64,000 bases of DNA from Strix aluco (taxonomy: Eukaryota; Chordata; Aves; Strigiformes; Strigidae): positions 81,001,748-81,065,747 of the forward strand of contig NC_133935.1 in NCBI RefSeq assembly GCF_031877795.1, read 5' to 3'. The position numbers and the translations under genes were made by a program. The notes beneath the pieces were generated by a model that was given only the letters and a program-made list of their open reading frames with translations, ran no database searches and was not told the origin of the DNA. Positions 1 through 12,602 of the stretch are shown piece by piece; within the stretch, counting starts at the first letter, position 1; each line of letters starts with the position of its first letter.

Positions 1-987
1 TTGGACGTCAGTTCTGAAAGTCAATCTCAGCCTCTGACCTTGCTGAGCTTCCCTCTTATATTTAATCTGGAAATACTACTCTGAAAGACGAATATGATCT
101 CCTGCCTCCTTTATGCACCAGCAGCTCCTCCCTCCCTTGCCAGCAGCTGTGTGGCATCTTGCCATCGCCAGCACCGAGTCCTCCAGGCTCCATCACTCAC
201 ACTCATGTCCATGGCCAGCTCACCACTGACTATCCCAGCAGAGGTGCATGCATGGTGCAGAGCCTGCAGGAGACCTGCTGGTTTTTTGCTTGTGGATGGA
301 AAACTGAGGCATGGACAGATGGAAGCATGTGAGCAGGAGGGGATGAAACCCGGTCTGCAGGCTGACCGCTGGTCTGTGCCACGGAGAGAAAAACATGTAG
401 ACGTGATGTGTGATCCACACTATATCCTTTTGCCATTGCTGCTGAGAAAGCTCTGCTGACAGTATTTTTGTCCATCTTGATAGGCTGGATGAAATCACAC
501 CTTTCTGGGTTTCTTGATGAATATCTACTTGGCTGTATTTGCTGCACAAGGTCAAGCCATCTGTGCTGTTGTCTGCAATGAAGCAAAGCGAAAAAAGCAC
601 TTGGTATTTTAAATACAAGAAAACTATTTACACCATGGAAGGGTTATGGGCTGTGTTGCTAAAGCTGCTCTGAGTTCCCCAGAACAACATTCATCTTCCA
701 GCCTGGCACCATGAAGCCTGCTTACATCACACACTTGAACCTCCATCCAGATCTCTTGAACATGTCCCTCCTTTTCCCCTTTTAAATCATATGGACACTT
801 CTGACAGGGTATTACCCCAAGAGACTTGAAAGTGCTGAAAGAAAAATCTTGATTTCTGCTAATCTTCAATTACACCTCACTCTGGTAATTGCAGACCAGT
901 TTTCAGTGTATCTGACGCAGTCTTGAAGAGTTGCAAAGCTCCATCCATGTAGCATCTGTTCAGTGCCCAGCACTGATTTATGTCACA
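1..987. other. noncoding sequence, no gene seen
   Basis: This is unique-looking vertebrate sequence of ordinary base composition. Open frames of up to about 130 codons exist on both strands, but they overlap each other in several frames, have no recognisable protein features and no convincing paired splice sites. I see no repeat family here. Confidence 0.6.
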
Positions 988-1700
988 CTATAGAATCACA
1001 AAATCATTTAGGTTGGAAAGGATCTTTAAGATCATTGAGTCCAACCATAAACCTAACACTGACAAGTTCCACCACTAAACCATGTCCCTAAGTGTCACAT
1101 CTACATCTCTTTTAAATACCTCCAGGGATGGTGACTCAACCACTTCCCTGGGCAGCCTGTTCCAATGCTTGACAACTCTTTCAGTGAGGAAATTTTTCCT
1201 AATATCCAATCTAAACCTCTGTTGGCACAACTCATTTTATCATTCATCATCTATCCTCTCATTCTATCAATTGTTACTCAGGAGAAGAGACCGACCTCAC
1301 TACAACCTCCTTCCAGGTAGTTGTAGAGGGTGATGAGGCCTCCCCTGAGCCTCCTTTTCTCCAGGCTAAACAACCCCAGTTCCCTCAGCCGCTCCTCATA
1401 AGACTTGTGCTCTAGACCCTTCACCAGCTTTGTGCCCTTCTTTGGACATGCTCCAGCACTTCAATGTCTTTCTCGTAGTGAGGGGCCCAAAACTGAACAC
1501 AGTATTTGAGGTGAGGCCTCACCAGTGCTGAGCACAAAGGGATGATCACTCTCCTAGTCCTGCTGGCCACACTCTTTCTGATACAGTAAATGGCAGGACC
1601 TGTCTGATCTTGCTCAAGACATCTGACAGCTGTGTGTCTGTCCCAGGATAGTCTCTGGTGTTTATCCTAAACTGTCTCCAGACTCACCTCACTTATCTTG
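988..1700 (-). mobile_element. CR1 LINE fragment, 3' end (5'-truncated)
   Basis: The plus strand starts with 'agaatcacaaaatcattt', then 'aggttggaaagga' and 'gagtccaacc'. This is the reverse complement of the conserved CR1 3' terminus, so the element lies on the minus strand with its 3' end at the left. Further CR1 landmarks follow in order: 'cctccagggatggtgactc', 'cctgggcagcctgttccaa', 'tttcctaatatccaatct', then the inverted end of ORF2 ('cttttctccaggctaaaca', 'cctcagccgctcctcataa'). The match weakens after about 1,590 and the right border is approximate. The reading frame is broken and it is a dead copy, truncated at its 5' end as most CR1 insertions are. Confidence 0.95.
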
Positions 1701-2583
1701 GGTGACTCTCTCAGATGAAGGTGCCTGTCCCTAGAGCCTACAGTGAAAACTTAGAGTAGACTTGAGGCAGATAAAACTGAGGAGAAAGGGATCCCTCTTG
1801 GGCCAACTTGCCCAAGACGTGCAAGAAGGCTGATGTGGAGCCAGAGACTTGCGCTGCCACCTCCACAGTCCTACAGTGATCCTCCATTCCCAGTCCCACC
1901 TTCCCCTCATTCTGCAAAATGCAATAACAGCGAAGCTAATTCCACCCCATTGAATGCAGCCATATGTGTACTGCACAGACAGCATCAGAGGCCATCAGGT
2001 TACACCATTACTTATATAAACCCATTTATGGAAAATACTGGGTTGCTTCTCTTAACTAAACTTTGGGAGATGGCGAGTCAGAAGTTTAGCTGTAACCAGG
2101 GGCAAAGTCTCAGAAGAAAAAACAATTCTGTCTTTTGCTTTGTTCTGCATTTGGCATCAATGGAATTTTCAAATGAAAGGAGTTAGTATTTTAATAAGGA
2201 AAAGTTGAATGATTCTAGTAAAACTTTATTTCTCTTCTGGAATGGACAGAGAAACTTAATGTCTTCAAATGGAGTATGAGACAGGCAACAGTGGGTTTTA
2301 GTGTCAAGATTAAGTCTTGGATTCTCATCTCCAGCCAGCTCTACCATTCAAATGCTGGGTGAGTTTTGTGAGGTTTCACAAGATTTATGAGCTTCGCATT
2401 CTTCTGTATTAGCAGCATTATGGGGAAGTGATGTCTGACACGGGGCTGTTAGGAGGCTTGCTTTTATGCTAGGCATGAATTACAAAACTGTTTGATGAAA
2501 GATGTTTCTGATGTAAATCATGTTTCTATTTGGTATTAGTACCATTCAAAATTTTCTGTCTCTTTTTGACAGTTTAATGGTTT

Positions 2584-2584
<1 letters not shown>
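1701..2584. other. noncoding sequence with a possible weak MIR-like trace
   Basis: No gene is supported. A short stretch near 2,320-2,400 ('ggattctcatctccagccag', then 'ctctaccattcaaatgctgg') faintly resembles the core of an old MIR-type SINE, but it is too decayed to be sure. Confidence 0.4.
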
Positions 2585-2614
<30 letters not shown>

Positions 2615-2671
2615 TTCTGCTTTCTCTTGGGAAATGCAACATAAAAGGAAGAAGAAGAAGAAGAAGAAGAG
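2585..2671. repeat. poly-T tract and (GAA)n microsatellite
   Basis: A run of 25 T occupies 2,592-2,616 after a T-rich lead-in. After about 30 bp of mixed sequence, seven GAA units occupy 2,648-2,668, followed by GAGGAG. Together they form a T-rich block followed by a purine block, so both are expected to be length-polymorphic. The T run also sits where a polypyrimidine tract would serve the candidate acceptor at 2,647. Confidence 0.9.
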
Positions 2672-2723
2672 GAGTCACAGAAGGAGATGGATTTGCCAGT
2701 CTTGGAGAATGAAACCTTACCAG
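2648..2723 (+). CDS. candidate internal coding exon, glutamate-rich (gene unknown)
   Basis: The 76-bp interval lies between an AG at 2,646-2,647 and a strong donor, CCAG|GTATAAGT, at 2,724. A long T-rich tract lies about 30 bp upstream of the acceptor. Read from its first base it is open throughout: about nine glutamates, then SQKEMDLPVLENETLPG, with the last base left over (phase 0 in, phase 1 out). A stop codon lies in frame only two codons before the acceptor, so the frame makes sense only as a spliced exon. Acidic runs followed by mixed hydrophilic sequence are common in nuclear proteins, but I do not recognise this one. Against it: the acidic run is a microsatellite, the sequence next to the acceptor (ATAAAAG) is purine-rich and poor, and no partner exon was found nearby. 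A chance open frame of 25 codons is not rare. Confidence 0.3.
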
Positions 2724-3109
2724 GTATAAGTGACATGCGGAGCTTGTATCCACTCTGTTGTGCAAATTAAAACCTGTCTTTTCTAAATTGGCCTGAGCTG
2801 GGATGACAATGTGATGACATTCAGATCATGGCAAATGAAAGAGAGAGATATCTCTGATAACAGATCTGGGACTTGTTGCATGTCTATTATAGCCTGTCTA
2901 TCATCTTGGGATTTTATTTCAGTTGTTAACACAGTGGTTCTGTGCCTGTATAACAGCAGGACAGGTACTTGCAGCTAATGCAATTGAAAATGTTTTTGAC
3001 CGTATTGCTCGCGAAAGACAGTGACTAAGGGTAGGTGCAGTATTTGTTCTCTCCTGCAATCCATACACTGCAGAGTCATGTCCTTACAGTGGGAATGAAG
3101 AGGAATTTA

Positions 3110-3910
3110 GAATCATAGAATCACAGAATGGTTGGGGTTGGAAAGGACCTTAAAGATCATCTAGTCTAACCCCCCTGCCATGGGCAGGGACATCAGATTG
3201 CTCAAAGCCCCGTCCAACCTGGCCTTGAACACTGCCAGGGAGGGGGCAGACTTTTCTGGGTAAAGTGTTCCAGTGTCTCACCACCCTCACAGTAAAGAAC
3301 TTCTTCATAATATCTAATTTAAATCTACCCTTTTTCAGTTTAAAACTGTTACCCTTGTCTTATCACCACACTCCTTTATAAAGAGTCCCTCCCCATCTTT
3401 CCTATAGCCCCCTTTAAGTACTAGAAGGCTGCTATAAGATCTCCCTGGAGCTTTCTCTTCTCTAGGCTAAACTCCAACTCCCTCAGCCTGTTCTCATAAG
3501 GGAGGTGCTCCAGCTCCCGATCATCTTCGTGGCCTCCTCTGGACCCACTCCAACAGGTCCATGTCCATCCTGTACTGGGCACCCCAGAGCTGGACACAGC
3601 ACTGCAGGTGGGGTCTCATGAGAACGGAGTAGAGGGAGAGAATCACCTTCCTTGACCTGCTAGCCACGCTTCTTGCGATGCAGCCCAGGATATGGTTGGT
3701 TTTCTGGGTTGCAAGAGCATGGTGCTGGGTCATATTCAGTTTTTATCCACCAGTATCCCTGAGTCCTTCTCCACAGGGCTGCTCTCAATCCACTTATCGC
3801 CCAGCCTGTGTTTGTGCTTGGGATTGACCCAACCCATGTGCAGGAGGTTGCATTGGCCTTGTTAAACTTCATGAGTTCATGAATTTGTCCATCTCCCCCT
3901 TTAAAGAACT
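3110..3910 (-). mobile_element. CR1 LINE fragment with the end of ORF2
   Basis: The left border has the CR1 3' tail 'agaatcatagaatcacagaa', then 'ggttggggttggaaaggacc'. The element reads on the minus strand. The coding part of ORF2 (reverse transcriptase C-terminal region) is recognisable in minus-strand translation: 'GCIARSVASRSRKVILSLYS' and 'MRPHLQCCVQLWGAQY' at about 3,540-3,690, and 'MKFNKA' with 'VGSIPSTNTGWAISG' frame-shifted further right (3,780-3,870). The frames do not join, and there are stops and frameshifts, so no enzyme can be made. This copy retains more ORF2 than the other CR1 fragments. The right end near 3,910 is where the similarity fades. Confidence 0.96.
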
Positions 3911-6900
3911 CCATTCTCTTCTCACTAACAAGAAACAATGGGCCATGAAATCTCTCTATAAAGTTTTGGATATGAATCACAGCCAGGCTGAAGGTTGTTC
4001 ACTCTGGTTTGGTAGAGCTGGCTGTTAAAATCATTGACAGTTCCCAAAATGTCTGTTAAAAAGGTATCCAGCAATGTCTGTTCCCTCCTATACCAAGCTT
4101 GTTTTGGTGTGAACCTCCTCCTTCTCCTACCCTTGTTTGCCCAGAATTTTCAGGAGTCTTGTGCAGCTCCTGCTCCCAGACATGTGTTGGGGGGAGTGGA
4201 CACTATTTTAGGTATTCCCTAAAAAAAGACTTCAGGTCAGCTAAGAGAGAATCCACCATCAATATTACTGTCACTTATTAGATCTACTGCTGCATCTGCT
4301 TTGTAGACTCAAAAATCAGAGGGGTGGTTAATCTGGTCCTGTGACCAGACTGGATTTAAATTTGGGGTGATTTGGTAAAACCATATTAATTCTGCCAGTC
4401 ACACTTGATGTAGCAGCTGGCTGAGTGGAAGGACATCTCAGTGAAATGCCCTCATCTTCTGAGACATGGAGTCCACCTGCCAGCAGCGAGAGGAATGAGA
4501 TCCTAGATGCATCATCCCAGATGGGTACAGCTGTGAACATCCATATTTCTTGCACAGATTACTATTATCATGGATTCCCATAATCTTTACAAGTGCTGAG
4601 CACACGCTGATGCCACGGGAGCTCCACGTGTGAGGTTGGACCCAAAGGTATTATATCTTACTGTTGCAGCTTTCTAGATAAGGCAAAACAAACAAGAGGC
4701 CAGCACAAGTTTCAGCTATGTAGAGTCTCCTCCACCTTTCCCTCCCTGCCTGGTTTGCTATAAGCGGAGCAATAAAATAAAACATTCTCAGCAAATCTGC
4801 TGTTATAGATTGAAGTGGGGCCAGCATTTAATATGGGCCCACCCAGACAGCAAGCGAGAGACCAGAGCTGGAAAAAGGACCCTGGAAAAAGCTGCCTGGG
4901 CATCTATTTAGAGTGTTTAAAATTTTCTGGGCAAGTGAATTAATCGCTCGATAATATCCAGTGTTGGAACTTATGTGAACTCTAACCTGATACCCCAGTA
5001 TGATAATACAAGCCCTTCTGTAAAAGGTTGTTGCCAGCTGCAGATGCTGGAAATTTAGGATGCTGGGACTGGAGAGGGGAAAATGCCACAGCATCACTGA
5101 GCTGCTGCTGCAGTGGGGCTGCCTGTGCTGGTCAGGGCAGTGCAACAGGACAAAGCTGCTGAGGGCTGGCATTTGAGCTGATGTGGCTGTGGAAAAATGG
5201 TAGGGGAAAAAAAGCATAAAGAAAAGCTCACCCATCTTCCCCATTCATGTCAGTGCTGAATCTGCCTGGCATTGACACAGGGGTTTCATGTGCAACGTCT
5301 GTGCCATGTCCTGGAGGCAGCATAGTAAGGAAGCAACAATGGAATGAAACATTTTTACCGATGTATCTTTTACCCTTTGTCAGTTAGAATCAGTCACAAG
5401 GTTGCTTTTATTTTTTGTGGCAGAGAAAGTGAACCTCCCGGCTCTTGCATTTGCAATCCAACAGACAAATTAGTGAGCAGAGATGCCCTGGGTAGCACAC
5501 GGTCTGGGACTGGTGTATGAAGAATCAACTGGAGATCAATACTGAGCTGAAGAGTTGCTCTCTGAATTGTGATTTATCTAAATTCCAGTAAAGAAAGAAC
5601 CTGAGCAAGACTTAGTTAATTTTCTAAGCAGAAGAATAGCAAATATTTTCCATGTAAAGTCTGAAAAGTTCAGATATCATTTTGTTATTGTTTTTCAGCA
5701 TTGCTCACAGGAATCTGTCATTTTTAAAAATAAAAAGCCACATATTTTCCTGGCTTAAAAACAGGACGGCGCCAGAAGAAATGCAAGTTTGTGAAGAAAA
5801 TATTCTTTAAAAAAATAACAAAAGCATTGTTTTTCATAAATATCTGAACAAAACCCAGTTCAGAACCAGCAAGATGCCAAGAGGAACTAGGAGGAGAGAC
5901 CAAAGCTCTGGGACCCACTTTGATGTCCAGCTGCCATCTGCATCTGTCTGCAGATGACTCTGCAGCACAGAACAGCCTTTCCCCATCCAGACCTCTCTGA
6001 GGTTGGACATGATGCTGGTGTGAAGCTGGTAGGAGACGTGCTGGGTGCCTGTGAAGCTACTTTTTGGGTCCTCCATGCTGAGACAGAGGGAGTTTTCCCC
6101 TTGGCACCTCCTTAGACTTACCTCTAGGTAAGGACTAGAGTAGTATCTCCCACTGCTGTGATTGCCCATGACCTGTTACTGGCAAAAAGGAGTTAACTCT
6201 GCCTCCAGACAGTACCCATATTGCTGTGGACCCTCCTGGTGGACATGCAGGTCTCAGCAAGCTGCAAAGAAGGAAGGGAAGAGTGGAAGAAGAAGCAGCT
6301 GGGGTCCAGGCAGAATCAGGAGGAAGAGGAGAGGGCATTTCACTGCCTGGGGAATGAAAGAGGGGGGGAAGCTCTGCTATAAATTCTTCATCTTAGTGTC
6401 TTCTAACCTTGCTGCAGAAGGCCTGCTCCATCTTCACTCACTGGGCTAGAGCAGGCTGTCACATTGTTCCTCCTCTTGCTCTCTGGTGACAAGTCCCTCC
6501 TTAGCTCTGGGCTGTAGCTCAGACATCTGTGGCATAGGGTTCCATGCTAACAGCTTTAACATAACCCCCATACAGCACAGAGACCAAATTTCGGCAGTCT
6601 TCTCACCACTGCTTTACATCTGCATCTTCACAAGTCCCATCGTTTGTCCCTTCTCCCAGCACAGACACCAGGAGCGATGCCAGCACTGGCTGTCAATGCC
6701 ACAGGGACACGGACTCTGGGGAAAGGTAAACTCCACAGACCAGCCTAAAACCACCCGTCCCTCCTCCACAAACCCTGAAAGTAAAGCCAAAGTAGGAAAC
6801 CAAGGAAAATGAAGGAAAAACAACGTCCTGGCTTCTTGCTAAAGAAAATCGACAGGGTGGCTCCTCTCTTCTTGCTGCCATGGTGTGGTTACACGCTGCA

Positions 6901-9900
6901 CCACAAGCGAACTGGCCACGATCCAAGCAAAGCAGAAAGCACATTTCTGAGCAGAAATCAGAGAGTTTGCAGGTAACCAGCAAGTAATTTAAGATATTAA
7001 GGACTCCAACTGGACATGCTGCCCATCTGTTTCTGCACCAGGGTCAGATAACAAAGATGCTTAAATCAACTTATAAAGAAGATGGAAATTCCAGTGCTGT
7101 ATGGTGAGCTGCCCAGTGAGGCATGGGCGTGTATTCATTTCTGCTGACTTTCAGGCCAGTCTATGCTGCCGGTGACACTAAAGCAAACATCTGCACCATT
7201 GCAAAATGATTTTTTTAAAGGCCTTTCTTAATCCAGGCCAGACTTCCTTCGATTGCAGCAGGATCAGGTCACAGGTATTTTTAACTAGCACTGAAGCAAC
7301 TGCATTGTTGCTCAGCTGCAAAACAGACAAGGTTTTCCTGGTTCAGCAGGTCTGTCCTCCGCTTGCAGCTTTCGGCCACTCACAGGACTTCTCCATTAAG
7401 CCACAACTTCCTTCTTCAGCTACTGGAGAATGAAATATTTTGTCATCTGGAACTTTAACCTCTTCTAAGATAGCAGCTAACACGAGAAAAGCCTAAACTG
7501 GCCAAGATGTTTATATCCTTGACAAAAAAGCTGTTTAAGCAGAAGCAGAACAGCAGGTTCAAAAATGACAAATGGAGCAAAGTGTAAAAAAGTATTTTGC
7601 TGAAGTAACACACTGGTGCCAAGCGGAGTTTGACTAGAGATAGTTTTGTATCTTACAAACCAGAAAATACCCCATGTTTCAGATTTACTTCCCTTCCACT
7701 TCCCCCAAGCACATGTGCAGCATTCTTTGTGTGTGCGACTGATAGTAAAGCCAGTCGTGACCTTGCAACAAAAGCGTGAGGCTGTGGGCGGGAAGATCTG
7801 GAATCTGTTTCCATCCCTGTTACATAGCACACACATCTTAGCATCCATGCATGTTCCCCTCTGCAATGCCACGTACAAATGGAAAGCTGAAAAATCAGAG
7901 GCAGTGCAGGAACTAAAGGAGGAAAAAGGGCACAGGGTGTGGGGGTTATTACAAGGAACTCCCTCAATGTGGCTTACCCTCCAGTAACAGAAATTGAGTA
8001 TTTTTCTTCTCAAAGCATCAGCAGCATCACAGATACCCTTCCAAATCATGGCCTATTTGTTTACATTGAGATAAAAATAAGAACTTAAAAAAAATCCCTT
8101 CCTGCAGCACAGGATGCAAATATACATCACGCGCCTTGAATGTAATTTAAAATAACAACCCATGGCACATGTGACTTGATCCAAAATACAAATGCCACAT
8201 AACATGTCAGGGGCCAGAAAGCAGATCCCTTCATGTTATTTGCAGGTGAGCTATCCCCTGACCTGGCCATCCTGAGAGCAGGAGCCTTTATCATAGCTCA
8301 TCTGAAGGTAAACAGAGGCAGGGGTTTCCTTGGCAGCTCCCCCAGATGCAAGTGCTGCCGAGGAGCCAGGGATGTCCCTTTGCAGGGTTCCTTCCCCTGC
8401 TCTTGGTGGCTGGCGTGGAGAAGGTGCAGGTCATGAAGCACCGGCCAACACAGGAGCAAACTGCATTGGGTATCGCTTTTCAAAAAGCAGATGGTTTGCA
8501 GTTTCCCTTTGGTGTGGCCGATAAGCAAGCAGATGTTGGGGGATTTATCTGTGTTCCTTGAAATGGCCAAGTGGAGCTGGGAATCTGGAGGGATTTCTGG
8601 TATTTCCTACTTCCAGTCAGGCTAAATATACTCAAGGATGACCTTTATCTTGATATCTTAACCCTACCTCTTCTAATTCTGATGTGAAAAACAAAGCAAA
8701 GAGATTCCTGGAAATGTGAGGTTAAAAAAAAAAAGGTGCTGGTCCTTCTTTTTTCCATCTCTGGAAAGGCAACATGGTCATTAAGGGGTTTGGCAGTTCA
8801 GGCTGGTTATTATTTTATTCCATATAAATCCAGAGCTCTTTCATTGTGCTCAGTGAAGCTTTCCTCACCTCCTGCTTTTTTTATAGAAAGTGTAAATCAC
8901 TTCTTCTTAAATTTCTTTTGGACCACCACAGATCCCTAGCCATCAAAAATGACTCAGTGGAGAATCTAATGCTCTCAGTTAAAATACCAGTATCTGTGAA
9001 AGAGAATCAGCAAAACTTCTGACCATTTAAAACTTTTGCTTTTAATTAAAAAAGTTGTTTCCCAAGGCAAATTCCAGGGGAGCAATCTGTTGTCAGCATG
9101 GCCTTTAGGTAGCATTGAACCTTTGGCAGACCTGCTAGATAGAAATCCTCTTCTGGAAGCTCCTCCAAGGAGTTTTCTCCAGCCTTTTGTAACCCACAGA
9201 TTTTTCCTTTTCAGAACTAGGTCTTTCCCTGTGCTCAGTGGGGAGATCAGATACTTTGCCACTACGGACTTGGTCCAGGTACCTACCTCTCACTTTGGAT
9301 TCTCCAGCAGCTCTAAGCTAACAGAGTTCTTAGAAAAAGACTTAAAAAAAATCTAAAAATTGATATTTTGTATTAAAGATATTGCATGCCATGACATACT
9401 TCAAGAAAGTCTGTGTGCAAGGATCCAGGTGAACTTTATTTCTCTGAGTCTGCTTGTATAAGGAGGGATGTCCCTGCTCCTGTCCTCCTAAGAGGAGTCC
9501 TCCTAAGAAGAGTGTGACTTTGGGCATATTCCTTGTGTCTGTCTGCAAGAAGCTGCACCCAGTGACGGCCAGGTCCCAGCATCTGCTCTTTGCTTGCTCC
9601 CTTACAGCCCTACCAATATCTGATATCAGTCTTTTATTTATTCCTCCTACAGCCTCTGTTCTTTTAACTGAAGATAAGTAGTATATATTGAGGAGGTAAA
9701 CTGAGGTTCATATAACGTTAAAATTTCTCAAATTCTTCAGTCTTGAGTCTCTATCTTTTTATTGGGAGATACAGGGCTTGTATGTGGCCAGTTAGGCAGA
9801 AGGCCTATAAAAAGACCAAATCTAAGGATTTTTATGTTATCGGCACTTCTGGAAGTGAAATATAATCCTCATGGCTGAAAGATAAGCTTATCTGCTATTG

Positions 9901-12199
9901 AAGCCACTGGTTTCAGCCTTGCTTGGAGACTGGATACTGAGCTAACTGGACTTCAGATCAGATCAAGTGCAGTGACCCTCATGTTCCTTTTTTCCATCTG
10001 CATACCACACTCTCTGCAGCTAAACTCTTCCTGATGAATGAGGTTTGTACCTATGTTGGAGCTGGCCCTGCCTCTCTAGTCTCACAATAACAGCCTCTAA
10101 ACTGAGTCCACAAGAAGCAGAGCATGTGTATGGTCTGCAGAGGAGGTATGGAGCATGACCCATACAGCATTAGGTAAAGCCACTGATACGGAGAGAAGGG
10201 AACTAGATTCAAGGTCTGCCAGTGGTCAGCAGGGACCATCTCTTTGCTCTGTATCTTTGCCGTGTCTCTTTGGTCACCTTTCAAAGGCAAAGCTGTTGCT
10301 ACCACAGCAAAGCTTTAGTCCCAGGCTGGGGCTTTAGGGTGCTGCTGGAAAGGAAATTACAGTACCAAGGAGCTATCTGCAAGCAGTTCAAGGATTTGGC
10401 AGATGCTCTTACCCAACTCACTAGAAAAGAACCTCATTATCTTCCAAGGTCTGAGCATTGCTTTGCACGTTTGGTGGCATTGTGTTTACTAGTCAGCACT
10501 GGCTTTATTTATGAAAGGGGAGCTCCAAAGAAAGCTCCAGCTATCGTCTCCGGGAGTGGGGGAAGCTGGATTTCCTGCAGGGAGGAAGCTGGGCAGGTGG
10601 TGAAAACTTTTTGTGGAAAGATTTGTTTTGCCAGCTGTGGTGCAGTGGGATACATCCCAAACACCTCACACCTATGGCGCCTGCTGCTTGTCATGCAGAG
10701 AGAATAAAACCCAAAGTCTCCCCGGGTTTGTTCAGACTGGAAAGTGTCTCCTTACTGCCAAAAAGATTAGTAGAGTATTTCCTGCATCCACCCTGCAGAA
10801 AGCGGGATGTCAGAGAGCAGCAGCACATCTCCTCTTAGGGCCAGGAGGAGACAGGGAAAACCACTGAGAAGTTACACAGAGCACAAGAGTAATGCTGGAA
10901 ACAACGAAGATCCAGAGACTGTGTAATACCAGCAATGTAAAGACTGAGGAGAGCAGAGAGAGATGAGTTTCTATATTTTCTGCTATAGACAGTATAAAAG
11001 CACCCACACTCCTCAGCACCGAGGCATGCCCTGAGTGTAGGACCAGTTAGTTAGCCCGGGCAGGGATGAAGGCTCCTGGTGCTCTGGGGTCAGAGCAGGC
11101 AGGACGTCTGCATGCAGGGCTGCTGCCCACAGGGGTTAGAATAGACAGATTAAACAGGTCTGCAAAAACTTTTCATTTTTCCCCTCAACCTTCTGGAGAA
11201 AGAGTGGGAGAGGACAAGAGTGATGACAAGAGGTACCTGCAGATCATCCAACCTCACTGATGGAGGAGTAAATAAAGAAGCAGGTAACTTAAGTGTTTGG
11301 TGTTCCAGCTCAGGCAGTGAAAAATGTGTTTTCCCTCAACTGGTTGCTGGAGAAAAGGCTCTCCTTGCTAACGGCTAGAACTGCATGAAGCCTCCCAAGC
11401 CCAGGCCCTGCCTGGAGTGAGGTAAATCTTATGCTCTGTAAAATATGGTCAGGTTTCAGTATCAGATTGGCTAAATATGCTTCTGAGGCAGCAGGGTCTT
11501 CTCCATGCTAGACTTTGATGATGTGTTTAAAATAGCTCCTACGCTTCAGCAAAAACGGTTTCCTGCTCTTGCCGAGGCCCCTCCAATCCGTCTGCTCAGG
11601 CTGGCAGAGCCCAACTGCAAGAAGCAACAAGTTGCAGGACCATCTGGCTCCGAAACACCGGCGCCAGGCAAAGCATGGTCCGATGCAAAGGAGTAAGAAC
11701 AGAAGCGGTCGACCAAGGGTTGTCTGTGGCCACCACGTTCCAGCAGAGCCCATGCAAAGTGTCCACAAGCCCATCTACACCTACTTCCCTGGAGAATACC
11801 CCAGGGAGGCAGAAGAGAAGGAGAGGTCATGTCATCCTGGGTAACCCTGTGGTATTAAAGCTCAGGATGCTAAAAACTCAGTGCTGTTGTGGTTTGCCCC
11901 AGGAAAACCATTATCTATGCCATAAGCCTCAGGCTGAGGAGGGACAAGTCATCTCCCCTGTGTGCTCTCCAATACTCAGCACCGGTTCAGGGATAGATTT
12001 GGGCCCAGTTGCCTGCAGGGAACATCAAAAAGAACAGAATAGTACAATTTTTTGTTTTCAATGTGAGAAGTTCTCATTGTGGCATGTCAAATAGATCACG
12101 ACTCTGTACTGATTTCTTTAGGAATACTCCTACACCTGGCAAAAAGGTGAACATCCCAGGCCACTGGAAGGGAAGAGCCATGGGTGGGACCATGGTCCA
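3911..12199. other. long noncoding stretch, no supported gene
   Basis: About 8.3 kb has no convincing gene and no recent repeat. Open frames up to 190 codons (minus, 7,477-8,049) and 161 codons (plus, 10,222-10,707) exist but show no domain, no signal of selection and heavy frame overlap. A small direct repeat lies at about 9,483-9,512 (two copies of a 15-bp 'tcctcctaagaggag'-like unit), and a weak trace of a MIR-like tail lies near 9,690-9,760. A minus-strand donor at 6,121 with an open 17-codon upstream stretch is described under findings. The block may be intergenic or intronic. Confidence 0.5.
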
Positions 12200-12265
12200 G
12201 GATTAGAAGAACAGCCTGGGGATCTGGGTTCAGGTTTTGGTCTGCTACAGACCTTCTGTATGAAC
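12200..12265 (+). repeat. ancient MIR-like SINE relic
   Basis: The words 'gaacagcctggggatctggg', 'ttcaggttttggtctgctac' and 'agaccttctgta' follow the order of the MIR core ('...gacctgggttc...ggctctgccac...gacct...tgtgtgacc'). It is on the plus strand, decayed, and about 65 bp long. Such relics in a bird genome date from early amniotes. Confidence 0.55.
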
Positions 12266-12317
12266 CAAAAGGACAGAATAGTCACATGTAGAGGACCATG
12301 TGCTTTTTTGTTCAAGA

Positions 12318-12602
12318 GACAGAATCACAGAACCATCTAGGTTGGAAAAGACCTTGAAGATCATCCAGTCCAACCATCAACCCAACATTAACAGTTCCCA
12401 ACTACACCATATCCCTCAGCGCTAAGTTGACCCTACTCTTAAACACCTCCAGGGATGGGGACTCCACCACCTCCCTGGGCAGACCATTCCAACGCCTAAC
12501 AACCCATTCTGTAAAGAAATGTTTCCTAATATCTAGTCTAAACCTTTCCTGGTGCAACTTGAGGCCATTACCTCTTGTTCTATCACTTATTACTTGGTTA
12601 AG
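12318..12602 (-). mobile_element. short CR1 LINE fragment, 3' end
   Basis: The plus strand shows 'agaatcacagaaccatctag', then 'gttggaaaagaccttgaaga' and 'tcatccagtccaaccatcaa', the inverted CR1 3' terminus. After that come 'cctccagggatggggactcc', 'cctccctgggcagaccattc' and 'tgaggccattacctcttgtt'. Similarity stops abruptly near 12,600 at 'acttggttaagttaaatta', which marks the 5' truncation point. It has the same orientation as the other CR1 copies and holds only the noncoding 3' part. Confidence 0.95.

Noticed and set aside
2520-2765. Open frames with lysine or serine runs over the poly-T/GAA tract
   Set aside because: They are translations of the microsatellite in other frames and strands. 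Only the Glu frame ends at a strong donor.
3521-3980. Minus-strand open frames with reverse-transcriptase-like sequence
   Set aside because: These are pieces of the decayed CR1 ORF2, split by frameshifts, and not a host gene.
7477-8049. 190-codon minus-strand open frame, the longest in the window
   Set aside because: No domain, signal or membrane pattern typical of a gene. It overlaps open frames in two other phases and has no promoter or splice context. One such ORF is expected by chance in 64 kb.
9481-9515. Short tandem repeat 'tcctcctaagaggag'
   Set aside because: Two imperfect 15-bp copies only. Not CRISPR-like and of no evident function.
10222-10707. 161-codon plus-strand open frame
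   Set aside because: Cys/Leu/Ser-rich without any motif, with overlapping frames open in parallel. Treated as chance.
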